Source of the DNA: Pristionchus mayeri
Taxonomy: Eukaryota; Nematoda; Chromadorea; Rhabditida; Neodiplogasteridae
Length of the DNA stretch: 64,000 nt
Direction of reading: 5' to 3'
Assembly: GCA_036245805.1 (NCBI GenBank)
Contig: BTRK01000006.1
Span: forward strand, 42,378,520 to 42,442,519
Notes under the pieces: model-generated
Seen by the model: only the letters and a program-made list of their open reading frames with translations
Told to the model about the DNA's origin: nothing
Database searches by the model: none
Shown here: in pieces, positions 36,901 through 47,453 of the stretch
Numbering within the stretch: position 1 is the stretch's first letter
How the letters are laid out: each line of letters starts with the position of its first letter
Translations under genes and position numbers: made by a program

Positions 36901-38575
36901 ATACCACGTGGTGCCTAACTGGTACCAGTGGGTGCTTACCTTGTACCTCTTTGTCCTGGTACCACTTGTTGTAGATGTTTGATCAAGTTTCCAATACAGG
37001 GAAACCGATCTGAGAACGGAAACCGCCGTAAAATTTGCAACCTCCAAAAATGTAAAAAAATCGGATAACCAGTGCGTAAAAGTTCTTGGAAAGAGCTATT
37101 CTTATCATTTCAGAGCTTATTTAAGTTGTGTGAATAATTATGAGATCAGTGGTCGACATTTCAAAAAAATGGGACTCCCTGATGGCGAAAATATGCAATT
37201 CGGCACACTTTGGCGGTCCCAATTACCTAAATGGTTCACGCTTTTGGAACTGAAAATTTGACCCTAGGAGTACTTTTACATGCTGAATCGAATGCGCGCA
37301 ATTAAAAAACTCCCTTGCCCGGAAAATTTTTCAGGGCGGAAATTTTAAGAATTCAAAGGCTTATAACTTTTTTCACAGATGAGCTAACATTTCACTTCCA
37401 ACATTAAAAATGCTTATCTCGTCGAGATCTTTCACAATTACTATACATGTAAGGGTTTGGATGAGCCGTTCAAAATTACAAAAACCGACCGCTCAAATTC
37501 AGCAAAAACGCGAAATGAGGGGTTCGAGATTCGGCTTCCTAAGGTCGATTTTCGAACTCTACGTGAAAAGTTACCCCTAGGCACATCTGAAAATCAACAC
37601 TTTATTTTTCGCTGTACGAATCCTACCAGATAGTCTCTCTTATATTTTAGATGAGGGATTCGCTGGCGAATTCTGCGATCGAAAAGTAGATTGCTCGAGC
37701 AAGCCGTGTCTTCACGAATATGTTTGCTTCGAACTATCAGACAAACCCTTCATATGCATTTGTGAACCTGGTCAGTGCACTTCAAGTTACGAAGTCACTG
37801 TCTACGTATTCCCAGGATTTTTCAGGTTACGCTGGCGAGCTCTGTGACATGCCAATTGGTTTGTGCACTGCAACATCATGTGAGAACGGAGGCACATGCT
37901 ATAATCTCGATCCCCTCAGCACATTCTGCCTCTGTCGGGGAAAGATGCGAACGAGTTAGTCGTCCTTTTGTAATGATAAAGTGCTGATAGAAATAAGCTA
38001 GTTGTAATGTGCTAATTGTAATACATGTTTAGATGCTTGATCTTGGATGCTTCAACGAGGGGGATCAAAGACCAGATGGGAGTTGCAAGTGCAAACTTCC
38101 TTGGGAAGGACGCTATTGCACGCTGCTGAAGGATCCCATGCCTAATGAGGTCGCATAATGAATGTGATCCTGATTGAACTAGCTGTACTTTGATGTATGC
38201 GGATGCTATAATGGAGCCACGTGTGTATTCGATGAACGGAATGGTAAAGAGCAGACCTCGTGCATATGCCATGAGAATTTTGTTGGAGAGAAGTGTGTTT
38301 CCAATGCAAATATTGCTTCTACACCAATGCATCCATAAAAAAAAGATGTACAAATTCAGATGTGAGAAACATGTACTTACTGGTTCACTCTGTGATGGCT
38401 ACTGCTCCAATGGAGGAACTTGCAGATTACTGAACGGCATGCCAATTTGCCAATGCACTCTAAAATTTACTGGAAAGCAGTGTAATACAGGCGAGTTAAA
38501 GGGAATTCCACGTTATTTCATTCAAATTGCAACTAAAATTCAAGTGATCATGTGAAAAGTATTTTATTCTCAGAA
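33955..38575 (+). CDS. Large multidomain receptor, block 4: array of EGF-like modules
   Basis: Exons with clean acceptors encode FKILAFNTRISQGPILL ... CVSTGAIQANTNFCYNDD (33955-34131), FCGIQDKIESMCEEKF (34411-34572) and CGCTADMSSCSF ... CDNRCSSNSSCQLLD (34683-34849). Beyond the 2.6-kb foldback they encode CDRKVDCSSKPCLHEYVC ... FICICEPG (37652-37770), GYAGELCDMPIGLC ... CENGGTCYNLD (37825-37945) and CFNEGDQRPDGSCKCKLPW (38034-38148). The last are VCGCYNGATCVFDE ... CICHENFVGEKC (38184-38300) and CDGYCSNGGTCRLLNG ... CQCTLKFTGKQC (38358-38491). The CxNGGTC and CxC...GxxC patterns are classic EGF. The last exon may use a GC donor (ACAG|GCGAGT). The link to block 3 across about 6 kb of transposon-filled intron is inferred. 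Confidence 0.72.
34991..37617. mobile_element. 2.63-kb foldback element with about 0.9-kb arms built on GGTACC-type repeats
   Basis: The ends GTACAGCGAAAAATAAAGTG and its complement start arms that pair for roughly 850-900 bp. The outer part of each arm is unique sequence. The inner part (about 35640-35880 and 36770-36970) is a tandem array of roughly 20-bp units around AAGTGGTACCAGGT. The centre (about 35890-36740) differs between arms and holds a LINE remnant and a poly-C tract at about 36387-36400. No transposase was found. It lies in an intron of the large receptor gene. A target duplication could not be fixed; CTACC occurs on both sides. Confidence 0.85.
35913..36215 (-). mobile_element. 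3' end of a non-LTR retrotransposon ORF
   Basis: One reading frame encodes KWNWARRLAIIDDDRWTKRI followed by WDRNRPIGRPKTRWRDDMER and then WNSCIIQQAQTLN before its stop. The GRPxTRWxDD block after a KW...A...D.RW segment is the usual C-terminus of RTE/CR1-like LINE polyproteins. The 3' UTR runs into TTTATT/ATGTATG-rich sequence at about 35890-35912. A 5'-truncated LINE, as usual for target-primed insertion, landed in the centre of the foldback element. Confidence 0.8.
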
Positions 38576-38579
38576 AACT

Positions 38580-41500
38580 CGGACAAATCATACAACGTCA
38601 AGATATCGCCAGCGATTCAGTTTCTTGGCTTTGATCTCAAAAAGTACTCATAAGTTGCTTTTTCTGTCAAATGTTCAGAGAACATACATTCCCATCACCC
38701 TCAATGCAAGATAATTCCAGCGTGAATCCAGTCTTCTCCGTTTGCCTTTGGATTCGAGCAACGCCTAAGAATGGCATAGATCAGCCTGAGATGCCTATTT
38801 TTGAAATGGACTTTGGAGGGTATTCTCAATTCAGCAAGAACGTTCAATAAGGGATCATATCAGACAGAAGCTGCGTGTTACAACTTCGAAAGTACGCATA
38901 GGAGATCAAACAATTGGCCCACTAAATATGTACATGCAACTCTGGCAACAGGTAATCTTCAGCACTACTTGAAAGAGCCTTGGAAATGTACCAATGCATA
39001 AGAACCTTGATCAACAGTTTACTTTGTATATCCACAATTTCTCAGCTTTGCGTTCGTTGCAACGCTAATGGATGTGACGCTTTCACCAATGGGGCATCAG
39101 TTGGTAAGAGGAAGCGGCTAAATAGACTTTACCAGTTTTTAATTTGAGGAAAACATGTTACCGGAGGGTTCTCGCATCCCTCTTCCTCCCTTGTGATCGC
39201 TCCATTGCCAGAGGATCGAGAAATTCCACTTTACGGCGAACTAAGTCGTTTCTCTGTAAGTAAGGGTGCACACTTCTTTCCAATTTGCGCTAATTTAAAT
39301 TACTGGAATTTATGGTTTTTCAAGATCTTTGATCGAGTAATCACCGACAAAGAGATTGCACAGTATACATTTGAATGCTCTTCCTTTGTGAGAAATGAAG
39401 ATCTATCGGGAGATCAATGGTGGACGATACTCGAACAGGTGAGAACTATGGTGGCTGAAATGGATCACGGTTAACCGTCTTGTTTACTCTCTCGTACGGG
39501 TCATCCGTGAGGGAGAGAGAGGCGAGAGAGTCTCTCTCTCCACAGTAAATAGAGAGGGTAGGACTGCCAGAGGGGACGGTTAACCGTCTCTGATCTGCCG
39601 GGGCCCTCTAAATAGCGACCCGTTGATCCATTTCAGCCACCCTAGTAAGGAAGCGCTTACATTCGCTATTCTAAATTTGATATTTTAGGTGCCACGATCG
39701 TCCCTGGTCACTCCTGGTCTCTGCGAAAGCTCAAATTGCTGGCCTGGAGTATGTGAAGGAACAATCGGTAATCTAATCGTCTTTGTTAGAAATAAACAAG
39801 GTAGACTGATGAAACAATTCGGGCTCTGTACCAATATGAGGGTCCCAATATTTCTGTACCAATATAATGGTCCCAAAGTCTTCTGTGCCAATATAAGGGT
39901 CCCAAAAAGTTCTGTACCAGTATAAGGGTCCCAAATAAAACTTCGCCATCAATAAGTAATATTGCGTCATAACTGTGCAATATCGTGTTTCAGATGTATG
40001 TAAAGGTAATCAAGTTACGTATTTACATTCGTTTCGTAATTCGGCTCAAACTCATCCTAGAAGGCTAGGCACTTGACTAGGCTTTTTGAGCCGGCTGGGC
40101 GAACATTTTTCAAGTTCCCAATTTTGATATTTCATGACTTTTTTGTATCTAGGCAAACAAATGTCTCGTACACCACTGTTGTTAGCAAAGAGTGGCCACG
40201 AACATGGTCTTGTAGGTTGAGTTTGAGCCGATTTGCGAATGGAACACACATTTTAGAGCTGGATTTCTTTCACACAATTCACAAACATTGTATTACATAG
40301 TTATGATGCAATATTACATATTGATAACGTCAATTGAAATTTTGTTTGGGACCCTCACACTGGTACAGCTTACATTGGGACCCTTATACTGGTACAGAAA
40401 TTTTTGGGACCCTTATATTGGTACAGCTTCCTTTGGGACACTTATATTGGTACAGAATCCACCTTGGGACCCTTATATTGGTACAGAGCCACAATTCGAT
40501 ATTTCAGACAAGTCCCCTCCCATATCGACATTCTGCCCTTCCGACATCTTCCTCAATTCCACCAGACCGATGTCGATCTTCTGGTCCGAACCAGTATTCG
40601 AAGACGATAATGAAATAAAAAATATCGTCTCGAACTACCGAAGTGGGGACATCTTCTCGAAGTGGGGACGGACGGAAAAAAACACGAGCTATGGTAGCTG
40701 TTCAGGGGGGAGCACCACATTGTCTACACTGCAACCGACACTTTCAACAACACTGGGCGATGCGAATTCGATATCTATCTCGCTCCTGATACTTGTGAGA
40801 AGCCTACGAGACCTGCACAAGGAACAATGTAAGTTCGGTTAATAACAAATGTAATCGCTAAAAACAACGTATTTTTATTGCAATAAATATTTATTTTGGC
40901 AGAATCTATAAGGAAACCTTCGATGGCGCATCTGGTATTTATTCAACGGCTTCAGTTCAATGCGACGATCCACGATTTCCACTGGATGGACCGAAGTTCT
41001 ACACCTGCGATTACATGGTACGCTATGTTCTGAAGGCTTCTGCTCGCTCCGGTGTTTAGAATTTGTGTAGTGCTTGCGTTATTTTTTTGTGTTCTCCCGA
41101 AACATTTTTCGAAGAACTGCACAACTGCACCTTTTATTGCTATATTTATAATTTAAATTTTCAGGGCAATTGGCGACGCTCATATTATTCTCCTTTTCTC
41201 AAGCCTCCTTCATGTGGAAAAGTGGCTTTCCCTGTGAGATTAAATTCGAGACTTTTTTGAGTGGAGTTTGTGTTAAGGTAAATGAGACTTTGTGGAGTGA
41301 GCACGAAAATCTCAATGTAGAGACTGAAATGGAAAATTCTGAAATAATCTATAAGTGCGGTGCTGATACTCCGTTGTTATTCGAGAGCGACGGAATTATG
41401 TTGTGTTGTGAGTGATTGAAGAAACAACACGACCAATATTTCGATTAAGCCGAAGTACCAGCCGGGTTCTTCTTTGATGAGAAGGAACAAGCGAAATTTG

Positions 41501-43190
41501 CTTGTCCATTCGATCAATACCAAGTATGAACCGATAAATATTTAAAATCAATGAGAGCTTCAGGATCAATCAAACAAAGAAGAATGCAAGCCGTGTCCCA
41601 ATGGGACTATCACTTCATATGAAGGAGCAACGAAAGCATCTGACTGCTATCGTATGAAGGGGAATATAGAATATAGATAATAACTTAATTTCAGAAAACT
41701 GCGACGCTGGTTCGTACTGCAATTTTGATACGTCACTCGGAGATCAGGGCGCATTTGACCAGTGTTGCCAGCTCTGCACAATAGGAAAATTCATGAATGG
41801 TACTGGCTCGATAAATGAATGCACTCCCTGCAAGGGTGGAAGGACTACTAAGAATGAGGTTTGTGATTGGAGGTCTCCATTGCACGAGAATCTACAAATT
41901 ATAGGGCTCGACGAGCGAGGATGTGTGTTACTGGCCGTGTGTGAAAGGACAGGAAGTAGATGATACCACAGGAGAATGCAGAGACTGCGATACGGGAATG
42001 TACAAAGTTCGTATTTAGTTAGTGACTAGTTAGATAGGCTATTCTGTAGTTAGTCATAGTATTGTCAAATTCGTGATTATGACCGAAAGACATGAAACAT
42101 CATTTGAATCGAATGAACAAACACAATATTTGCAAAAATTAAATTTCCAGGATACCGATGACATTGGGCAGTGCATCAAATGCAAGGATGGCCTGACCAC
42201 TTCTGGATTCGGGTATTGGAACCATATTAATCGACTGAATATTTTTTATCACATTACAGATCAACATCTGCATCTGACTGCAACATTCTTTACTGTCCTG
42301 AAAACAAATATGTAAACCCGAGCCCCAAATGTTCTCTGAATATCGACAACTTCAATTTGAATGACTTTTGCCTTCCATGCAAACAGAGAACGATGCAGGT
42401 CCGTTGAATTCTCTGAAGACAACTATCGATTTTGTTATTCAATGTTTTGCAGTCTCAACCCAACTCAACCACGTGCGCGGACTGTCCGAACACCCCAGAT
42501 CTCAACATCAGACTGCCTCCGTCTTGTCGATTAGAGAACGAGTGCAGTCCCCTGCTGGAAGGCAGCTGCGGACCTGAGATGATGTCTGATAAACCCAAAT
42601 TGGCAAGCACGCATCTGCATATTCCAGATGTCTGAAGTGGCCGGATATCGACTACTACCATTGCGTCGACAATCACAGTGTTAGTAGTTCTTCTGCTTGA
42701 TCAATGCCTAATGATTAGTGAAAATAGAGAAACTGTTAATATTCAGGAACAACGCGATAGTTGCCGATCGATTGTTTGGTGGCACATTCTACTCGTTGCT
42801 GTTGGAAGTCTTGTGCTGGCCGCTCTTGTAGCTGCTGCAGTAATTTTCGCTAACAGGTGCGCAAAACGTGATCAAAGTTCCATCGGAAAATTTCTTTGCT
42901 ACAGATGCTGCAAGAACATGAGGAAACTTCAAATAATAGAAATTGACGAAGAGGACGCAGATTCGTTCTCACGACAGAGAAGATCCACACAGGACAACTA
43001 TGTTGGCGTTGTGCCAGATAGAAATGAAGGTGATATTAAATGCCATACTCGCTAAATTTAAGAAGATTAGTCTTTAAAAAATATAAATAAAGCTAATCGT
43101 GATTCAGATGATGCACACTCTCCTGAAAATGAATCATATTCATCTGATTCGCACAATGGAGAGTCATCGGAAACGGAAAATACCCAGTAA
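38580..43190 (+). CDS. Large multidomain receptor, block 5: pentraxin/LamG-like, HYR, sushi, GCC2/GCC3 repeats, transmembrane helix, tail
   Basis: Domains in order: a jelly-roll type segment (VFSVCLWIRATPKNG ... LNYWNLWFFKIFDRVITDKE, 38700-39440), then SSLVTPGLCESSNCWPGVC. A HYR domain follows (FCPSDIFLNSTRPMSIFWSE ... GEHHIVYTATDTFNNTGRCE, 40506-40830, using a 48-bp intron), then sushi (DTCEKPTRPAQGT ... VQCDDPRFPLDG). After GNWRRSYYSPFLKPPSCGK come cysteine repeats of the GCC2/GCC3 kind (KPCPNGTITSYEG, CTPCKGGRTTKNE, CIKCKDGLTTSGF, FCLPCKQRTMQ). Exon 42747..43029 has a single membrane helix (ILLVAVGSLVLAALVAAAVI) and a basic stop-transfer. The final exon 43108..43190 is Ser/Glu-rich and ends TENTQ. 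AATAAA lies at about 43390. The order resembles SVEP1/polydom-like proteins with an added membrane anchor. Confidence 0.8.
39822..40490. mobile_element. 669-bp hAT-like element with repeated-unit termini
   Basis: The termini GGCTCTGTACCAATATAAGG (consensus) are inverted. An exact 8-bp duplication ACAATTCG flanks it (39814-39821 and 40491-40498). Each end is a tandem run of about 27-bp units built on CTGTACCAATATAAGGGTCC: four units on the left (39826-39940) and five on the right (40349-40487), in opposite orientation. The centre holds a short inverted GCAATATTAC-like pair and no transposase. The right end lies about 15 bp before the splice acceptor of the HYR exon. Confidence 0.93.
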
Positions 43191-43430
43191 TTATCAATAA
43201 TTAATAGAGGGTACCGATGATTTGCGTATATTGCTGTTTTTCCATCAGATATACTTCATTACCTCACAATGCGTTCGGAATCATGTATACTGGTATTCTT
43301 CCCCTTTCAATCTGTCAACCAAGGTTCTGAGAATTTCGAATCAACGAAATTGCTCGTAATTTTATCAGTTTCTTTTGAACTCGCCTGTAAATAAAAGCAT
43401 ACGCGAATTGAAGCAAACAGTATTAATGTT

Positions 43431-44276
43431 TCATCCATTCGGATGAACATTCAAGAATACCATTAGTAAATCTCTATCAAAGGTATAGAGCGTAGTAAGG
43501 ATAATTACCAAAGCCGCCCAGACTACCGGGTGAATCTCCAGCTCCTCCTCAAATACTTCGATACATTCAAGAGTCGGTTCTGAAAAATAAATACTCGCGA
43601 TGATTGATATGTGTGTTATATTTTACGCACATAAACATGACATAATTTTATGAAAAATAAATAAATAAATATGAGATCACCTCTAGCAGTCCTGCATCGT
43701 TGCTTGGTCGCTCGAATAGATGCATCGGTTTCGAAAAATCCTAAACAACTGAGAATTTTAGAAAAAAAGTAGATTCTTCACTATATCCCCTCCTCCACAT
43801 CCCCCCTGACTATTGACCCTGAAAACAGGATGAAAAATATCGTTTTAAGAAGGAGTAACACGAAAAATAGATAGTACATGTGGAATAGTGGTTGTCGTAG
43901 AGGACAGAAATCCGATGCAAAATCACTTTATCCGAAGTGACACCGATGAGTCTATAACGAGATATGAGAATGAGAAGATCGGGCCTCAGCGCAGGCGAAG
44001 CGCGCGTATTTGAAATGAATGCGAAAAACAGCAACAACGAATCGCACCTAGCTGGATTCGAACCCTCGTAGCTTGCGCTTGACGTGCAGGAGTTACCCAC
44101 TGCGCTATGCTCGCGATTTGTTCTGGCTGAGGGGAACATTATATCTACCTAACACGCTCATAAGAATGCATTACCTTCTCATCCCTTATTCGTGTTACAC
44201 CTTCTTTAACTCACCATTTTGTAGAAGGTAACGGCGTCGATCGAGTAGATCATAGCGAGATGCGCTGCTTTGCCAT
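43431..44276 (-). pseudogene. Second copy of the small membrane-protein gene, frame-broken
   Basis: This parallels 2579-3004. The exon equivalents are 43431..43579 (encoding EELEIHPVVWAALVIILTTL and ending NVHPNG), 43681..43740 (FFETDASIRATKQRCRTA) and 44215..44276. The first exon is 62 bp instead of 67. The 5-bp loss after ATGGCAAAGC shifts the frame and leads to TGA within nine codons. Splice sites are conserved, but intron 1 has grown from 43 to 474 bp and holds a tRNA-like insert. An alternative start could rescue part of the reading frame, so a shortened product is not excluded. Confidence 0.75.
44043..44115 (-). other. tRNA-like sequence, degenerate
   Basis: Read on the minus strand, this 73-nt stretch has an A box (TAGCGCAGTGGGTAACTCC) and a perfect B box (GGTTCGAATCC). 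The anticodon arm cannot form a regular stem, and the acceptor ends (CGCGAGC against AGGTGCG) pair poorly. It is a tRNA pseudogene or the head of a SINE, inserted in intron 1 of the pseudogene. Confidence 0.6.
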
Positions 44277-44760
44277 GCTTACGCTCACAAGTGGTCGACC
44301 ATTATGTTTATATTGTATTCAACCTGGTGGAGCGAGAGTGATAATATAAACACTGGCTGAATCAATTACTCTTGGAGTGTCCAAAAGCAATCAGAAATGA
44401 AAAAAAACGAAAGCAGCGATCATTGCGAGAGTTCTCCTCGGTTGATATTTTGAGCAATGATATGTACCACGGGTTCTCTATTAGATTCCCTTCATCGTGG
44501 CTCAACCAGTCTAGTGGGTGTGTTGGATGAGGGGGACGACTTCCGAAGTTCGAACTCTGGAACACATTTGGGGACATGCACCTAGCAGTCGCGTATAAAG
44601 AAGCCTTATATGGAAATAGTATATGGAAATATCGAAATATCTAGATCGTGTGGTGACTATCATCGCAGGAATGTGACTACATGCTCAAACTCATTCGTAT
44701 TGTTCGACCTGTATTGTTCGGTATTGTGGAACAGGGAGCGCAATCGCCAGTGCTTCGCCC

Positions 44761-44833
44761 GGCCTTGTGGCCTAATGGATAAGGCGTCGGACTTCGGATC
44801 CGAAGATTGCAGGCTCGAGTCCTGCCAGGGTCG
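44761..44833 (+). tRNA. tRNA-Arg(TCG), copy 2
   Basis: It is nearly identical to 3474-3546 and keeps the perfect anticodon stem and anticodon TCG. The B box reads GGCTCGAGTCC, with C in place of the first T of the conserved TTC, a change that should weaken TFIIIC binding and the T loop. It lies 403 bp upstream of the intact helicase-like ORF. Confidence 0.8.
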
Positions 44834-44928
44834 AGATTTTGCCATCTCAGCCTCGCACGTCCACATTTTCTTTTGTTTTGGAGAACTTCTTTTGGAGAAA
44901 TTTCAATTACCCGAACATTACTCACACT

Positions 44929-45173
44929 TTCGAAAACGCCCACGTTCGCATTCGAAAGTGTTGATATTTGTGCGGGGAAATGAACTGTCGACCAAAGAAC
45001 CACAGATTTTCGAAAATCCTAGCGAGAGACGAGGGGAGAGAGCGAATAATTGTGTGTGCATACATTCGAAAATACGCGATCACCAGAGAACAGATAGGGA
45101 GAGAAAGAACGAGGGGCTTTCGATTTCATTCGCAATGATTCGAATCTTTTCGAATCTGAGCGAAGTATTTATA
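44929..45173 (+). promoter_or_regulatory. Promoter of the helicase-like gene: TTCGAA cluster and TATA box
   Basis: The palindrome TTCGAA occurs six times between about 44929 and 45155, then TATTTATA at 45166-45173, 63 bp before the ATG. Copy 1 keeps six TTCGAA (about 3672-3897) and the TATA box at 3910. Copy 3 keeps four and a TATA box at 47384. Clustering and conservation in position suggest binding sites for a dimeric factor, whose identity is unknown. Confidence 0.6.
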
Positions 45174-45235
45174 CCGGAGTCCACGTCTCTGATTTACTCG
45201 CTGCTTTTAGTCTTCTAGTCGTCGTCATCGTCGAG

Positions 45236-46408
45236 ATGGATTCTGCCCCTATCAGTCCTCTTCTGCCCATCCATCAGTGCAAGGATCTCTTCTTCGACGC
45301 TCTCGCAAACTCTAAACTTGTCATCATAGACGGGATCGCGGGATCAGGCAAAAGCACGCAGATTCCCCAATGGTCAGTGGATTACGTGAGTCGGGAGGGG
45401 AAGAAGGGCCGCGTCGCGTGCACCCAACCGCGTCGCCTCTCTCCCGGCCTTCTTGCTGCACGGATCGCAGTGGAGATGGGCTTGCAGCTTGGGGTGGAGG
45501 TCGGATACGCAATCAGGAACGAGGAGACGGACGGAAGTGTGCTCAAGTACTGCACTACCGGGCGGATGCTGCAAGAGATGCATTCGAAGCCTCTCCTCGA
45601 AGACTACGCCGTCGTCATCGTCGACGATGTCAACGAGAGGATGCTCTACACGGACATCCTGCTAGGGCTTCTGAATCCACTGATGTCTCGTCGTGCAGAT
45701 CTCAAGGTGGTTATCATGGGATCGCACATCGACCCTGCCAAGTGGGAGGGGTACTTTGGCAAGTGCTCAGTTATCCAAGTACCTGCTCCTTCCACGGCCC
45801 CAGATATTCTCTACTCACCAATTCCCGATTCCTCGAGCTCTCTCTTCGCAGCTATCGAGACAGTCATGGACCTACATCTAAGCGAGAAGGATTCTGGAGA
45901 CATCATGTTATTCCTTGCTACTCGCGAGGAGGTCGAGCGAGTCACTGAGGAGATAAGAAGGAGAGTGGGGAAACTCGAGGGGAAGGAGGGAAGACTCAGC
46001 TGCATCCCTCTCCATGTAGGCTCCGAACAGCTGAAAGACGTCTTCACTACGTCCACCCCTGGAATTCGACGTTGCATCGTCTCGACGTCCATCGGGGAAA
46101 CGGACGTCATATTCGATGGAGTTTCCTTCGTCGTTGACGCCGGTCGAACCCAGCGCAGCTTTTACGATTCACTTGGTGAGGAATCGCCAGTTGTCGTCAT
46201 ATCAAAGATGACGGCGATGAGAAGAGCGGATAGAGCGAGCAAGAAGGCCATCCGACTCTTCTCGGAGAAGGATTATGCGGATATGGAGGAAGATACGTCC
46301 CCTGAAATGCTCAATGCACTCCCGGAGAAGGTGGAGGAGCTGCTGAGGACTTGTGGAGTGGAGGATCCTGCGTGTTTCGACTTCATCGACAAGCCTTATC
46401 TTATCTGA
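45236..46408 (+). CDS. Intronless DEAH-helicase-like protein with lost catalytic motifs, 390 aa
   Basis: The single open frame resembles the two RecA domains of DEAH RNA helicases of the DHX15/Prp43 group. Motif I is kept (GIAGSGKST, about residues 36-44), as is Ia (CTQPRR). The Walker B DEAH box has become DDVN (VVIVDDVNER), motif III SAT has become GSH, and the arginine-finger motif VI is degraded to RRADRASKKAIRLFSEKDY. The winged-helix, ratchet and OB-fold parts of normal helicases (about 700 aa) are missing. It may bind nucleotide but should not unwind RNA (inference). The lack of introns among intron-rich genes suggests retrocopy origin. It has its own TATA box and an intact frame, and it belongs to a three-copy unit with tRNA-Arg. 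Confidence 0.88.
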   Translation: MDSAPISPLLPIHQCKDLFFDALANSKLVIIDGIAGSGKSTQIPQWSVDYVSREGKKGRVACTQPRRLSPGLLAARIAVEMGLQLGVEVGYAIRNEETDGSVLKYCTTGRMLQEMHSKPLLEDYAVVIVDDVNERMLYTDILLGLLNPLMSRRADLKVVIMGSHIDPAKWEGYFGKCSVIQVPAPSTAPDILYSPIPDSSSSLFAAIETVMDLHLSEKDSGDIMLFLATREEVERVTEEIRRRVGKLEGKEGRLSCIPLHVGSEQLKDVFTTSTPGIRRCIVSTSIGETDVIFDGVSFVVDAGRTQRSFYDSLGEESPVVVISKMTAMRRADRASKKAIRLFSEKDYADMEEDTSPEMLNALPEKVEELLRTCGVEDPACFDFIDKPYLI

Positions 46409-46967
46409 GTATCCGTTGTCATTCCAATTATTTACATTTTTGTCACTCGTTACTATGTATGATATTTGTGAATTTTATTGCAGCTAAAGAATTGTCCATT
46501 GCCACCACTGTTCTCTAAGGAAAATTCGCCAAACAGTAATGCCCAGCGTGGTTTGATTGGTTATCGTGGTCAACGATAGTCGACCACTATGTTTATGTTG
46601 CATTAAACTAGGTGGGGCGAGAGAGAGAATCTAGTTCTGCTTCAATGAACGAATAAATTACCCATACGAAACTTCGCATCGGTGCATAGTAATAGGAATG
46701 ATTCGAGGTTATCTCCATTCTAAACACACTCCCTATCTTAGCTCTAGAGAGTGCGTTGGATGACGGGAGATTGCCCGAATTTTGAATTCACTTCACATTT
46801 GGTCACACGCATATTTCAGTTGCCGTTCCTCGATAGTGAAATAAGGAAATAACTAGAATATTATCGCGGGAATGTGTAAGCGAGGATATATCCAAACCCG
46901 TTCTTATTGCTCGATCAGTATTGTTCCTTATTCTGGAACTAGGCACGCAAATGCGTTCAAATAACGC

Positions 46968-47040
46968 GGCCTTGTGGCCTAATGGATAAGGCGTCCGACT
47001 TCGGATCCGAAGATTGCAGGTTCGAGTCCTGCCAGGGTCG
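46968..47040 (+). tRNA. tRNA-Arg(TCG), copy 3
   Basis: Same 73-nt sequence with an intact B box (GGTTCGAGTCC) and anticodon TCG. The anticodon stem now reads TCCGA against TCCGA, giving a C-C mismatch at the middle pair, so function is less certain than for copy 1. It is 414 bp upstream of the third helicase-like copy. Confidence 0.8.
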
Positions 47041-47453
47041 AGATTTTGCCATCTCAGCCTCGCACGTGCACATTTTCTTTTGTTTTGGAGAACTTCTTTT
47101 GGAGAAATTTCAATTGCCCGAACATTACTCACACTTTCGAAAACGACCTCTCTCGCATTCGGAAGTTGCGATATGTGTGCGGGGAAGTGAACTATCGACC
47201 AAAGAACCAAAGATTTTCGAAAATCCTAACGAGAGATGAGGGAGAGAGCGAAAGCAAAGAAGTGTGTGTGCGTGCACACATTCGAAAATACGCGAACACT
47301 AGAGAACAGATAGGGAGAGAAAGAACGAGGGGAGCTTTCGATTTCATTCGCAACGCTTCGAATCTTTCCGAATCTGAGCCAGGTATTTATAGCAGAGTCC
47401 ATGTCTCTGATTCACTCTCTACTTTTAGTCTTCTAGTCGTCGTCATCGTCGAG

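Noticed and set aside
39822..40490. ORFs with repeated LGPLYWYR-type peptides
   Set aside because: They are translations of the ~27-bp terminal repeat units of a transposon, read on either strand.
40640..40730. Apparent frameshift inside the HYR domain
   Set aside because: A 48-bp GT-AG intron (GTGGGGACGG to GTTCAG) restores the frame exactly and rebuilds the domain.
45370..45948. 192-codon frame overlapping the helicase-like ORF
   Set aside because: Shadow frame with Arg/Ser-rich composition; the helicase motifs lie in the other frame.
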